A stretch of DNA of 64,000 bases from Pseudomonas sp. GM48 (GTDB taxonomy: Bacteria; Pseudomonadota; Gammaproteobacteria; Pseudomonadales; Pseudomonadaceae), in assembly GCF_000282335.1 (NCBI RefSeq), contig NZ_AKJM01000099.1, positions 1 to 64,000 of the forward strand, given 5' to 3'. Below, piece by piece: positions 35,465 through 44,291 of this stretch. Made by a program: the position numbers and the translations under genes. Numbering within the stretch: the stretch's first letter is position 1; every line of letters starts with the position of its first letter. The notes beneath the pieces were generated by a model that saw only the letters and a list, made by a program, of their open reading frames with translations, searched no databases and had not been told where the DNA came from.

Positions 35465-35836
35465 GTGTTCGTAAAAGCGCTTCGTGTCGGCCTTGGCCAA
35501 CTGATCATCTTCATCGACTTCATCACCCGTCCGGGCAAGAAAAAGCGCCCCGCCGCGGCTCAGGCCCAGGTCGAAGCGGCCGCCAAGGGCCTGACGCTGT
35601 ATCAATTCCACGCCTGCCCGTTCTGCGTGAAGACTCGCCGCACCCTGCGCCGTCTGAACGTGCCGGTGGCCCTTCGCGATGCGAAGAACAACGAGCAGGA
35701 TCGCCAGACCTTGCTGGAGCAAGGTGGCAAGATCAAGGTGCCGTGCCTGCGCATTGAAGAGAATGGCCAGACCACCTGGATGTATGAATCCAAGGTGATC
35801 ATTGATTACCTGGACAAGCGATTTGCGGCTGCCTGA
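35465..35836 (+). CDS. glutaredoxin-like protein with N-terminal membrane anchor
   Basis: 123 residues from the GTG behind GAGGC. An N-terminal hydrophobic helix (5-20) and basic loop RPGKKKRP precede a glutaredoxin fold with C51-P-F-C54 and the VPCLRIEE cis-Pro region. The dithiol motif indicates a thiol-disulfide role; the anchor places it at the cytoplasmic face of the inner membrane. Distinct from the soluble GrxC type. Confidence 0.82.
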   Translation: MFVKALRVGLGQLIIFIDFITRPGKKKRPAAAQAQVEAAAKGLTLYQFHACPFCVKTRRTLRRLNVPVALRDAKNNEQDRQTLLEQGGKIKVPCLRIEENGQTTWMYESKVIIDYLDKRFAAA

Positions 35837-35863
35837 TTTGCTTGTGGTGTTCTGACTGACGCC

Positions 35864-35927
35864 TTCGCGAGCAAGCCCGCTCCCACAGTTGACCGCATTT
35901 CCCTGTGGGAGCGGGCTTGCTCGCGAA
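35864..35927. repeat. REP doublet, family B
   Basis: TTCGCGAGCAAGCCCGCTCCCAC and inverse about 20 bases apart, between convergent genes. Confidence 0.88.
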
Positions 35928-35960
35928 GAGGCCGGCACAGGCACCGCAAACCTCAGACAA

Positions 35961-35990
35961 AAATAAACCGGCCCATTGGCCGGTTTATTT
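35961..35990 (-). terminator. terminator between glutaredoxin and aminotransferase genes
   Basis: 13-bp stem AAATAAACCGGCC / GGCCGGTTTATTT with a 4-base loop, 4 bases beyond the aminotransferase stop; minus-strand T-run TTTATTTTTG. Probably bidirectional. Confidence 0.8.
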
Positions 35991-35994
35991 GTAT

Positions 35995-37161
35995 CTAGGC
36001 CGCTTGTGTCGCCTGCGCCTGTCGCACCACTCCCGCCAAACGCTTGAGCCCTTCATCCAGTCGCGCAGGCTCAATGTGGCTGAAGTTCAACCGCAAATAC
36101 CCCGGATGGTTATCCGGCTCGGGAAAGAACGGTTCGCCCGGCATGAACGCCACGTCGTTGGCCAACGCAGCGTCGAGCAAGGTTCGGGTGTCCTGTGGCT
36201 GCTTGAGTTTCAACCAGAAAAACAGCCCGCCCTGCGGCACATTCCAATCTGCCAGATCGGAGAAATGAGTTTCCAGCGCTGCCTGAAACGCATCCCGACG
36301 TCCACGGTAAAAATCGCGCAACTCACTGCGGTGCTGTTGATATTTCTCGCTGCCAATCCATTGCAGCGCCTGCCACTGGCCGACCCGATTGGTGTGCAAA
36401 TCCGCCGACTGCTTGAGTTTCAACAGATGGGGAAACAGGTCTGGACTGGCGATCAAGTAGCCGACACGTAAACCCGGCAACAGGGTTTTCGACACGGTGC
36501 CGGTGTAGATCCAACTGGCGTTTTTCAAGCGACTGACAATCGGCCTGGCGCTGCCGCCATCAAAGGTCAGTTCGCGGTAAGGCTCGTCTTCGATCAACGT
36601 GACGCCGAACTCATCAAGCAACGCGGCCACCGCATCGCGCCTGGTTTCGCTGTAGCGCACGGCCGATGGATTCTGGAAGGTCGGGATCAGGTAGATGAAG
36701 GCTGGACTGTGTTTTTCCAGGCGTGCGCGCAATTGCTCCAGGTTCGGACCGTCGGCCTCCAGCGGCACGGTCAGGCAATCGGCGCCAAACAGTTGGAAGA
36801 TCTGCAACGCCGCCAGATAAGTCGGCGCTTCGAGCAGGACTTCAGTGCCCTTGTCGATGTAGAGCTTGGCTGCCAGGTCGAGGGTCTGCTGTGAGCCGCT
36901 GACCACCAGTACCTGCCCTGCCTCGCACGGCACTCCCAACGCTCGTGCTTCTGCCGCCAAAGCTTCACGCAGCGCCGGCTCGCCTTCGCTCATGCCGTAT
37001 TGGCCCATGGACAACGGCATGTCGGCCCATTCGACCTTCGGCAGCATGGCTTCGGCTGGCAGGCCGCCGGCAAACGACATCATCTGCGGACTCTGGGCCG
37101 CGGCGAGGATTTCACGGATCAAAGAACTTTTAAGGCGCGAGACACGTTCGGAAAAAGCCAT
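35995..37161 (-). CDS. PLP-dependent aminotransferase (2-aminoadipate/kynurenine type)
   Basis: 388 residues from the second Met (MAFSERVSRLKSS). Fold type I aminotransferase: SGSQQTLDLAAKL, the NPSA substrate segment and the PLP Lys225 in GTVSKTLLPGLRVGYL. No N-terminal winged helix, so it is a free enzyme rather than a MocR regulator. The MarR regulator is divergent across 82 bases, which points to local control. The amino acid substrate is unknown. Confidence 0.88.
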   Translation of the reverse strand: MAFSERVSRLKSSLIREILAAAQSPQMMSFAGGLPAEAMLPKVEWADMPLSMGQYGMSEGEPALREALAAEARALGVPCEAGQVLVVSGSQQTLDLAAKLYIDKGTEVLLEAPTYLAALQIFQLFGADCLTVPLEADGPNLEQLRARLEKHSPAFIYLIPTFQNPSAVRYSETRRDAVAALLDEFGVTLIEDEPYRELTFDGGSARPIVSRLKNASWIYTGTVSKTLLPGLRVGYLIASPDLFPHLLKLKQSADLHTNRVGQWQALQWIGSEKYQQHRSELRDFYRGRRDAFQAALETHFSDLADWNVPQGGLFFWLKLKQPQDTRTLLDAALANDVAFMPGEPFFPEPDNHPGYLRLNFSHIEPARLDEGLKRLAGVVRQAQATQAA

Positions 37162-37243
37162 GGGGATCACCGGTAGCGAGGCACGAGGAAAATGAGTCAA
37201 ACTTGTTGACCGAAATTACGCCAGCTCGAATGGATACGTCAAT

Positions 37244-37690
37244 ATGCTTGACCTTAAAAACCCGATCTCCCAGCAGCAAGCCATGGAAGCGTTTTTCTTC
37301 GGCTACCAGGCCTTCACCGCCAAAGCCGATGAAATGCTCGAACGTCGCGGCCTGAGCCGGGTGCATCAGCGCATCGTGTTTTTCATCGCCCGCTATCCGA
37401 ACCTGAGCGTCAAGGAGTTGCTGGCCTTGCTCGGCGTGAGCAAGCAGGCGCTGAACATGCCGTTGCGGCAATTGTTGGAGATGCATCTGGTCGAAAGCGT
37501 CGCGTCCGAGACTGACAAGCGTAAGCGCTTGCTGGAATTGACTGCTGAAGGCGCACGGTTTGAGCAGGCGTTGAGGCGTGAGCAGGTGAAATTGCTGGAA
37601 CGGGTGTTTGCCGAGGCTGGGGAGACGGCGGTGAATGGGTGGCTGGCGGTGAATCTGGCATTGGGGAAAAGTCAGGCGCATACCGACTGA
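37244..37690 (+). CDS. MarR family transcriptional regulator
   Basis: 148 residues with a winged helix-turn-helix at about 40-110 (SVKELLALLGVSKQALNMPLRQL recognition region, wing with ETDKRKRLLELT). N- and C-terminal helices form the dimer. Divergent from the aminotransferase gene; likely represses that gene and itself from the shared 82-base region. Confidence 0.9.
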   Translation: MLDLKNPISQQQAMEAFFFGYQAFTAKADEMLERRGLSRVHQRIVFFIARYPNLSVKELLALLGVSKQALNMPLRQLLEMHLVESVASETDKRKRLLELTAEGARFEQALRREQVKLLERVFAEAGETAVNGWLAVNLALGKSQAHTD

Positions 37691-37732
37691 ATCATTCTGC
37701 CTGCTGATTTTGATGCTGGCTGATCCGGCCTC

Positions 37733-37824
37733 TTCGCGGGCAAGCCCGCTCCCACAGTGATTGATGGTGTCCACAAATCTTGTGACTGACCGGTTTTCCT
37801 GTGGGAGCGGGCTTGCTCGCGAAG
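37733..37824. repeat. REP doublet, family B (left arm diverged)
   Basis: Left arm TTCGCGGGCAAGCCCGCTCCCAC carries G for A inside the stem; right arm is standard. About 45 bases apart. Confidence 0.85.
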
Positions 37825-37887
37825 GGGCCGGAACAGGCGATATATCCCTAAAGCCAAACTTTTCGTCGACAAAATCAAAAACATTAT

Positions 37888-37915
37888 TTGCATTCTTTGT
37901 ATACAAAAGCATAAT
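37888..37915 (+). promoter_or_regulatory. promoter with TTTGTATACAAA operator, purine permease gene
   Basis: TTGCAT, 16-base spacer, CATAAT form a sigma70-like promoter. The 12-bp perfect palindrome TTTGTATACAAA (37896-37907) fills the spacer, so a bound repressor would block polymerase. The same core appears before puuE and, with one change, before uraH. Confidence 0.55.
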
Positions 37916-38035
37916 CCACCTCGTGCGAGTTCCTGACCAAGCGGTCAACAAATTCGCAAGTGCCTCAAAGGGCCGCTGCCACCCTCATGGGTCCGGCCCT
38001 GGAAATAACAATAAAACTCTTGAGGAGTATTCGCT

Positions 38036-39385
38036 GTGGAAAGCCGCAAATCCGAAGCATCGACGCTGGAACTCTCGCCGCCATTACGCAATGGCTTGCT
38101 GGAACGTCTGTTCAAACTCAGCTTGCACGGCACCACGGTGAAGACCGAGTTGATTGCCGGTCTGACAACCTTCATCACCATGGCTTACATCATCTTCGTT
38201 AACCCCAATATCATGGCCGACGCCGGGATCGACCACGGTGCCGCGTTCGTCGCCACCTGCATCGCCGCCGCACTCGGTTGCCTGTTGATGGGCCTGTACG
38301 CCAACTGGCCAGTCGGCCTGGCACCAGGCATGGGGCTGAACGCCTTCTTCACCTACACCGTGGTCGGCACCATGGGCTACAACTGGGAAACCGCCCTCGG
38401 CGCAGTGTTCGTTTCCGGTGTGCTGTTCATGATCCTGACCTTCTCGCGGATCCGCGAATGGCTGCTCAACAGCATTCCGGTCAGCCTGCGCTTCGCCATG
38501 GGCGCCGGCGTGGGACTGTTCCTGGGGCTGATCGGCCTGAAAACCGCGGGTATCGTCGTCGATAGCCCGGCCACGCTGATCAAGCTCGGTTCCCTGCGCG
38601 AGCCCGGCCCGCTGCTCGCCGCCGTGTGCTTCCTGATGATTGCCATCCTCAGCTATCACAAGGTGTTCGGCGCAATCCTCATCAGCATCATTACCGTGAC
38701 CCTCGCCGGCTGGGGCCTTGGGTTGGTGCACTACGAGGGCATCATGTCGGCCCCGCCAAGCCTGGCACCGACCTGGATGGCCATGAACGTCGCCGGTGTG
38801 TTCAACGTCAGCATGATCAGCGTGGTGCTGGCGTTCCTCTTCGTGCACATGTTCGACACCGCCGGCACACTGATGGGCGTTGCCCAGCGCGCCAATCTGG
38901 TGGGCGCTGACGGCCGCATCGAAAACCTTTCCCGCGCAATGAAAGCCGACAGTGCTTCCAGCGTATTCGGTGCGGTAGTTGGCGTTCCGCCGGTCACCAG
39001 CTACGTGGAAAGTGCTGCTGGTGTCGCTGCGGGTGGTCGGACTGGTCTTACCGCAGTCACCGTTGGTGTGCTATTTATAGCTGCAATGTTTTTCGCACCG
39101 CTGGCAGGCATGATTCCCGCCTATGCCACCGCTGGTGCACTGATTTATGTGGCAATGCTGATGATGGGCGGCATGGCCCACATCGAATGGGATGAAGCGA
39201 CCGATAGCATTCCGGCGATTGTCACCGCGATCATGATGCCGCTGACCTTCTCGGTCGCCGACGGTATCGCGCTGGGCTTCATCACCTACGTGGCGTTGAA
39301 GGCCGGCACCGGCAAGTACAAGGAAATTTCCGTAAGCCTGTGGGTGCTCTGCGCGATCTTCATCGCCAAGTTCATCTTCTTGTAA
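38036..39385 (+). CDS. NCS2 purine permease (AzgA-like, hypoxanthine/adenine/guanine)
   Basis: 449 residues, GTG start behind GAGGAG. About 12 to 14 membrane helices; typical blocks FNPNIMADAG, GLAPGMGLNAFFTYTVV and the GTPPVTSYVESAAGVAAGGRTGLTA region (with GVPPVTSYVES here). Proton-coupled uptake of a purine base across the inner membrane. It heads the purine block and shares its operator with puuE and uraH, which fits a role in supplying the pathway. Confidence 0.93.
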   Translation: MESRKSEASTLELSPPLRNGLLERLFKLSLHGTTVKTELIAGLTTFITMAYIIFVNPNIMADAGIDHGAAFVATCIAAALGCLLMGLYANWPVGLAPGMGLNAFFTYTVVGTMGYNWETALGAVFVSGVLFMILTFSRIREWLLNSIPVSLRFAMGAGVGLFLGLIGLKTAGIVVDSPATLIKLGSLREPGPLLAAVCFLMIAILSYHKVFGAILISIITVTLAGWGLGLVHYEGIMSAPPSLAPTWMAMNVAGVFNVSMISVVLAFLFVHMFDTAGTLMGVAQRANLVGADGRIENLSRAMKADSASSVFGAVVGVPPVTSYVESAAGVAAGGRTGLTAVTVGVLFIAAMFFAPLAGMIPAYATAGALIYVAMLMMGGMAHIEWDEATDSIPAIVTAIMMPLTFSVADGIALGFITYVALKAGTGKYKEISVSLWVLCAIFIAKFIFL

Positions 39386-39411
39386 GCCACACGCTGTACG
39401 CGCTTGAAAAC

Positions 39412-39435
39412 AGCCTCACCCCGTCGGGTGGGGCT
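39412..39435 (+). terminator. terminator of the NCS2 permease gene
   Basis: 10-bp stem AGCCTCACCC / GGGTGGGGCT (one G-U pair) with a 4-base loop, then TTTT. Confidence 0.75.
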
Positions 39436-39457
39436 TTTGTGCAAATGGAGGAAAGTG

Positions 39458-40084
39458 ATGAGTCTGGAAACCTGGCTGCTGTTCAGCGGCGCTGCGCTGA
39501 TAGTGATCCTGATCCCGGGGCCGCTGTCTTTGCTGATGATCAGCAACAGTCTGAATTACGGCCTGCGCCGCTCTTACCCGGCCTTTCTCGGCGGCGTGTC
39601 CGCATCGATCTGCCTGCTGAGTGCTTCGGCCCTGGGCCTGGGTGCGTTGTTGCTGGCTTCGGAACAGCTGTTCAGCGCCCTGAAGATTATCGGCGCACTG
39701 TATCTGTTCTACCTCGCCTGGCAGAGCTGGCAGCAATCGCGCCAGCCTTCCCACGGCGCGGAAGTGCCGCAAGCAGCGCCGGTGCCTCGCTTTCGTGCAC
39801 TGTTCGGCCGTGCCTTCATGCTCGGTGCCAGCAATCCGAAAGATATTCTGTTCTTCGCCGCTTTCCTGCCGCAGTTCTTGAGTGCCGAACAACCGTTCCT
39901 GCCGCAACTGCTGGTGATGATTGCGACCTGGACCGTGCTCGACCTGCTGTGCAAATTAGCCTACGGCCTCGGCGCCCACGGTGCGGCGCGCTATCTGCGC
40001 AGCGGCAAGGGCCAGAGCTGGTTCAACCGGATCAGTGCGGGGTTGTTTGGTGGTGCGGGTGCAGCGTCGTTGCTGAGCCGCTAA
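39458..40084 (+). CDS. LysE family amino acid exporter-like protein
   Basis: 208 residues, start at ATG behind GGAGG. Six membrane helices with the family block IPGPLSLLMISNSLNYG near the start and GASNPKDILFFAAFLPQF in the middle. Inner membrane efflux of amino acids or related compounds; specificity unknown. It sits between two purine genes but is in its own unit. Confidence 0.9.
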   Translation: MSLETWLLFSGAALIVILIPGPLSLLMISNSLNYGLRRSYPAFLGGVSASICLLSASALGLGALLLASEQLFSALKIIGALYLFYLAWQSWQQSRQPSHGAEVPQAAPVPRFRALFGRAFMLGASNPKDILFFAAFLPQFLSAEQPFLPQLLVMIATWTVLDLLCKLAYGLGAHGAARYLRSGKGQSWFNRISAGLFGGAGAASLLSR

Positions 40085-40089
40085 AAGCT

Positions 40090-40187
40090 GTAGGAGCGAG
40101 CTTGCTCGCGATGGACGTCAACGATAACGCGTGCAGTATGAATTATCGCGCTGCCTGGACCTCCATCGCGAGCAAGCTCGCTCCTAC
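40090..40187. repeat. REP doublet, family A
   Basis: GTAGGAGCGAGCTTGCTCGCGAT and inverse about 50 bases apart. Confidence 0.9.
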
Positions 40188-40199
40188 AGACGAAAAAAA

Positions 40200-40218
40200 G
40201 CCCGCAGTGTGAGCGGGC
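40200..40218 (-). terminator. terminator of uraH
   Basis: On the minus strand GCCCGC - 7-base loop - GCGGGC followed by eight T; about 60 bases beyond the uraH stop. Confidence 0.8.
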
Positions 40219-40277
40219 GAAAGACCAAAGAAGCTATATGCGCAGTCGCTTCCAGGGTGCAGCAGCTGCTTGGGGGA

Positions 40278-40631
40278 TCAGCTGCCGCGATAGGTGGAGT
40301 AGCTGTAAGGCGAAATCAACAACGGCACATGGTAGTGATCCTGTTCTGCAGAGATGCCGAAACGCAGCACCACGACATCCAGAAACGCCGGTTCCGGCAG
40401 TTTTACACCACGGGCGCGGTAGTAATCGCCGGCATGAAACTGAACCTGATAGACCCCGGTACGGTAGTCATCGCCTTGCAGCAACGGTGCATCGACACGG
40501 CCATCGCTGTTGGTTATCGCGCTGGCGACCAATTCCAGCTGCGAACCTTCAACGCGGTACAACTCGACCTTGATCGAGCTGCCCGGGCAACCGTGTGCTG
40601 CGTCCAAAACGTGTGTAGTCAAACGTCCCAT
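40278..40631 (-). CDS. uraH: 5-hydroxyisourate hydrolase
   Basis: 117 residues, transthyretin fold. Starts MGRLTTHVLDAAHG and ends with the diagnostic YSTYRGS; the catalytic His and Arg positions are in LTTHVLD and DDYRTGVY. Hydrolyses 5-hydroxyisourate to OHCU, the step after PuuD. No signal peptide. Transcribed away from puuE across a 434-base control region. Confidence 0.95.
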   Translation of the reverse strand: MGRLTTHVLDAAHGCPGSSIKVELYRVEGSQLELVASAITNSDGRVDAPLLQGDDYRTGVYQVQFHAGDYYRARGVKLPEPAFLDVVVLRFGISAEQDHYHVPLLISPYSYSTYRGS

Positions 40632-40761
40632 TGATTCTGCGCGCCTGCCTGCGTGGAGCAGTCAGACTTCGCGCCTCCCGAAGTCAGTTGAAAAGGAGAC
40701 CGCACCGATTCGGAGCACGAAAAGCTGCGGCGAGCGACTGATTAAGACACTTTTCAAAAAA

Positions 40762-40773
40762 ATTGTACACAAT
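40762..40773 (-). promoter_or_regulatory. ATTGTACACAAT operator, uraH side
   Basis: Near-palindrome that differs from TTGTATACAA at one base of the core. On the minus strand it contains TACAAT, a likely -10 for uraH. Confidence 0.45.
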
Positions 40774-40949
40774 AAAAACGACATTTTTCCCATAACCCCC
40801 GCCACCTGCACATTTGCCGTCGATTTCCCGCCAAACCGCACCACCAATGAAGCCTCTAACTAATAACTGACCAGTCAGGCAGATTTCTTGCAGGCATACG
40901 CCAATAGCAGTAAAAGATGACAGTCGGTGAAAAATGCGAAAAATCAGGC

Positions 40950-40979
40950 TTACAAAGTGAATATAAAGTTGTATACAAT
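40950..40979 (+). promoter_or_regulatory. puuE promoter overlapped by TTGTATACAA operator
   Basis: TTACAA, 16 to 18 bases, TATACA/TACAAT. The perfect 10-bp palindrome TTGTATACAA (40969-40978) covers the -10 box. Confidence 0.55.
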
Positions 40980-41065
40980 CAGCCCATCGCTGTGACGCAA
41001 GCCTGCCACCCAATCTTCAGCTGCGTCACACCAACCGTCATCATCGAATAAGAAGGAAGCCTGCA

Positions 41066-41992
41066 GTGAGCGCTGACTACCCACGCGACCTGGTCGGTTA
41101 CGGCAGTAACCCTCCTCACCCACACTGGCCGGGCAATGCCCGTATTGCCCTGTCGTTCGTACTCAATTACGAAGAAGGCGGCGAGCGCAACATCCTGCAC
41201 GGCGACAAAGAGTCCGAAGCGTTCCTCTCGGAAATGGTTTCTGCCCAGCCGCTGCAAGGCGCGCGCAACATGAGCATGGAATCCCTTTACGAGTATGGCA
41301 GCCGTGCCGGCGTCTGGCGGATCCTGAAACTGTTCAAGGAATTCGACATTCCGCTGACCATCTTCGCCGTGGCCATGGCCGCCCAGCGTCACCCGGACGT
41401 GATCCGTGCCATGGTCGATGCCGGCCACGAGATCTGCAGCCACGGCTATCGCTGGATCGACTACCAGTACATGGACGAAGCCCAGGAACGCGAGCACATG
41501 CTCGAAGCGATCCGCATCCTCACCGAAATCACCGGTGAACGCCCACTGGGCTGGTACACCGGCCGCACCGGCCCGAACACCCGTCGCCTGGTGATGGAAG
41601 AAGGCGGTTTCCTCTACGACTGCGACACCTATGACGACGACCTGCCCTACTGGGAACCGAACAACCCGACCGGCAAGCCGCACCTGGTGATCCCGTACAC
41701 CCTGGACACCAACGACATGCGCTTCACCCAGGTCCAGGGTTTCAACAAGGGCGACGACTTCTTCGAATACCTCAAGGATGCGTTCGACGTGCTCTACGCC
41801 GAAGGCGCCGAGGCACCGAAAATGCTGTCGATCGGCCTGCACTGCCGCCTGATCGGCCGTCCGGCGCGTCTGGCTTCGCTCAAGCGCTTTATCGAATACG
41901 CTAAAAGTCATGAACAGGTGTGGTTCAGCCGTCGCGTCGACATCGCGCGCCACTGGCAGGAAACTCACCCGTACCAAGGGGCCGCGAAATGA
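41066..41992 (+). CDS. puuE: allantoinase PuuE (polysaccharide deacetylase-like)
   Basis: 308 residues, GTG start behind GAAGGAAG. NodB-like fold with HEICSHGYRWIDYQ and FLYDCDTYDDDLPYW; metal independent by family reports. Opens allantoin to allantoate. Differs from the amidohydrolase AllB type. Its stop overlaps uraD (ATGA). Confidence 0.94.
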   Translation: MSADYPRDLVGYGSNPPHPHWPGNARIALSFVLNYEEGGERNILHGDKESEAFLSEMVSAQPLQGARNMSMESLYEYGSRAGVWRILKLFKEFDIPLTIFAVAMAAQRHPDVIRAMVDAGHEICSHGYRWIDYQYMDEAQEREHMLEAIRILTEITGERPLGWYTGRTGPNTRRLVMEEGGFLYDCDTYDDDLPYWEPNNPTGKPHLVIPYTLDTNDMRFTQVQGFNKGDDFFEYLKDAFDVLYAEGAEAPKMLSIGLHCRLIGRPARLASLKRFIEYAKSHEQVWFSRRVDIARHWQETHPYQGAAK

Positions 41993-42504
41993 GCGCCTTT
42001 CAAACATTGAAACCATCGACATTGAGCCGCGACGCCTTCGTCAAAGCCTTCGCCGACATCTACGAACATTCGCCATGGGTGGCCGAGAAGGCCTTCGACC
42101 TGGGCCAGGATGCCTCGATCGACGAGATTGAAACCCTGCACCAGCGCATGAGCGACATCCTGTTGAGCGCCGATCACGCAAGCCAACTGGCCCTGATCAA
42201 CGCTCACCCGGACCTGGCCGGCAAAGCCGCCGTCCAGGGCCAACTCACCGAAGCCAGCACCCATGAACAGGCTGGCGCCGGTATTCACCAATGCACGGCC
42301 GAAGAGTTCCAGCGCTTCACCGAGCTGAACGACGCCTATAAAGCCAAGTTCAAGTTTCCCTTCATCATGGCGGTAAAAGGCAGCAACCGGCATCAGATCC
42401 TCGCAGCGTTCGAAACGCGCATCCACAACCCGGTCGACACCGAGTTCAAATGCGCGCTGGCGGAGATCAACAAGATCGCCCTGTTCCGATTACTGACCCT
42501 ATAG
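41989..42504 (+). CDS. uraD: OHCU decarboxylase
   Basis: 171 residues, all helical. The catalytic INAHPDLAGKAA block with His is present, and KFKFPFIMAVKG with the conserved Arg region after it. Decarboxylates OHCU to (S)-allantoin. Starts inside the puuE stop. Confidence 0.94.
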   Translation: MSAFQTLKPSTLSRDAFVKAFADIYEHSPWVAEKAFDLGQDASIDEIETLHQRMSDILLSADHASQLALINAHPDLAGKAAVQGQLTEASTHEQAGAGIHQCTAEEFQRFTELNDAYKAKFKFPFIMAVKGSNRHQILAAFETRIHNPVDTEFKCALAEINKIALFRLLTL

Positions 42505-42593
42505 CAAGCCTGGCCCAGGCATTTCATGAACGCCGAAATCAACCTGGGCCTCGCAAGCATCCCAAGCCACTTATTTAAAGGCAGACAAGAAGA

Positions 42594-43589
42594 ATGAAAG
42601 CTTACGCCGTACCTTTCGAGAAGTTCGTCAACCTGGCCGATGCCCGCCTGGGCACCAAAATCATCTCGGTCACCGATGACTGGTTCGCAGACGCCAACCG
42701 TCTGTTCCAACCGACCCCGGCCGTATGGAAGGAGGGCGTGTTCGATGACAACGGCAAGTGGATGGATGGCTGGGAGTCGCGCCGCAAGCGCTTCGAAGGC
42801 TTCGACAGCGCCGTGATCCGCCTGGGCGTACCGGGTTCGATCAAGGGCGTCGACATCGACACTTCATTCTTCACCGGCAACTTCCCGCCATCAGCGTCCC
42901 TGGAAGCCTGCTTCCTGGCGTCGGGCGAGCCTGATGAAAACACCCAGTGGACTGAAGTGCTGTCCGCCGTCGAGCTGCAAGGCAACAGCCACCACTACCA
43001 CGAAATCAACAACGACCAGGCGTTCAGCCACCTGCGCTTCAACATCTACCCGGATGGCGGCGTGGCCCGTCTGCGCGTGTATGGCGTGCCGTTCCGCGAC
43101 TGGTCGGCGATCGGCGACAACGAACAGGTCGACCTGGCCGCAGCCCTCAACGGTGGCCGCGCCCTCGCCTGCTCCGACGAACACTTCGGCCGCATGAGCA
43201 ACATCCTCAACCCGGGCCGTGGCATCAACATGGGCGACGGCTGGGAAACCGCGCGTCGTCGTACTCCAGGCAATGACTGGGTCATCGTCGCGCTGGGTCA
43301 TGCTGGTGAAGTCGAGAAAGTCATCGTCGACACCCTGCACTTCAAGGGTAACTACCCGGACAGCTGCTCGATCCAGGGCGCCTTCGTGAAGGGCGGTACC
43401 GACAGCCAGATCGAAACCCAGTCGCTGTTCTGGCGCGAACTGCTGCCAAGCCAGAAGCTGGAAATGCACGCCGAACACACCTTCGCCGAGCAGATCAAGG
43501 CACTGGGCCCGATCACCCACATCCGCCTGAACGTGTTCCCGGATGGTGGTGTGAGCCGCCTGCGCGTATTGGGCAAGGTCGCGAAGTAA
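42594..43589 (+). CDS. alc: allantoicase
   Basis: 331 residues, two tandem jelly-roll domains (about 15-165 and 180-328), each ending in the repeated FNIYPDGGVARLRVYG / LNVFPDGGVSRLRVLG block. Hydrolyses allantoate to ureidoglycolate and urea. Start ATG behind AGACAAGAAGA. Followed by a REP doublet. Confidence 0.95.
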   Translation: MKAYAVPFEKFVNLADARLGTKIISVTDDWFADANRLFQPTPAVWKEGVFDDNGKWMDGWESRRKRFEGFDSAVIRLGVPGSIKGVDIDTSFFTGNFPPSASLEACFLASGEPDENTQWTEVLSAVELQGNSHHYHEINNDQAFSHLRFNIYPDGGVARLRVYGVPFRDWSAIGDNEQVDLAAALNGGRALACSDEHFGRMSNILNPGRGINMGDGWETARRRTPGNDWVIVALGHAGEVEKVIVDTLHFKGNYPDSCSIQGAFVKGGTDSQIETQSLFWRELLPSQKLEMHAEHTFAEQIKALGPITHIRLNVFPDGGVSRLRVLGKVAK

Positions 43590-43599
43590 TGCTGAGCCT

Positions 43600-43697
43600 G
43601 TAGGAGCGAGCTTGCTCGCGAAAAACTCAAGGACACCGCGTTCATCCTGGATGCACGCGTTATCGTTGACGACCATCGCGAGCAAGCTCGCTCCTAC
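43600..43697. repeat. REP doublet, family A
   Basis: GTAGGAGCGAGCTTGCTCGCGAA and inverse, between alc and allA inside the same gene run. Confidence 0.9.
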
Positions 43698-43736
43698 AAA
43701 GAATCATCCACACCTGAACAAATTAAGAAGACCAGC

Positions 43737-44240
43737 ATGCGCACATTAACGATTGAACCGCTGACCAAAGAAGCCTTCGCCCCTTTCGGTGACGTGATCG
43801 AAACCGACGGCAGCGATCACTTCATGATCAACAACGGTTCGACCATGCGCTTCCACAAACTGGCGACGGTGGAAACCGCTACGCCAGAGGACAAGGCGAT
43901 CATCAGCATCTTCCGCGCCGACGCGCAGGACATGCCGCTGACCGTCAGCATGCTGGAGCGTCATCCGCTGGGCAGCCAGGCTTTCATTCCGCTGCTCGGC
44001 AACCCCTTTCTGATCGTGGTCGCGCCACTTGGCGATGAACCTGTATCAGGCTTGGTCCGCGCCTTCGTCACCAACGGCAGGCAGGGCATTAATTACCATC
44101 GCGGCGTCTGGCACCACCCGGTGCTGACGATCGAAAAGCGGGATGACTTCCTGGTGGTTGATCGCAGTGGCACAGGCAATAACTGCGATGAGCATTTTTT
44201 CAAAGAGGATGAGCGTTTGATCCTCGCCCCCCACCAATAA
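43737..44240 (+). CDS. allA: ureidoglycolate lyase
   Basis: 167 residues, beta-barrel (cupin-like). Conserved ITHHRGVWHH-type block (INYHRGVWHHPVL) and the N-terminal FAPFGDVIE. Cleaves ureidoglycolate to glyoxylate and urea, ending the pathway. Cytosolic; 52 bases before puuD. Confidence 0.94.
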   Translation: MRTLTIEPLTKEAFAPFGDVIETDGSDHFMINNGSTMRFHKLATVETATPEDKAIISIFRADAQDMPLTVSMLERHPLGSQAFIPLLGNPFLIVVAPLGDEPVSGLVRAFVTNGRQGINYHRGVWHHPVLTIEKRDDFLVVDRSGTGNNCDEHFFKEDERLILAPHQ

Positions 44241-44291
44241 GAGAAGGTCCGATCACTCGACAACAAGAGTGACGGGCGAGAGGTAAAGACT

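Larger units (their letters stand above)
37691..38035. other. intergenic region with REP doublet and permease promoter
   Basis: Holds a family B REP doublet and an AT-rich promoter region with a 12-bp palindrome; no gene. Confidence 0.6.
40632..41065. other. divergent uraH-puuE control region
   Basis: 434 bases, AT-rich in the centre, with two copies of the TTGTATACAA-type site (one near each promoter). No gene is supported. Confidence 0.65.

Noticed and set aside
40979..42022. 347-codon minus-strand frame opposite puuE
   Set aside because: Antisense to allantoinase with its conserved blocks; no start context.
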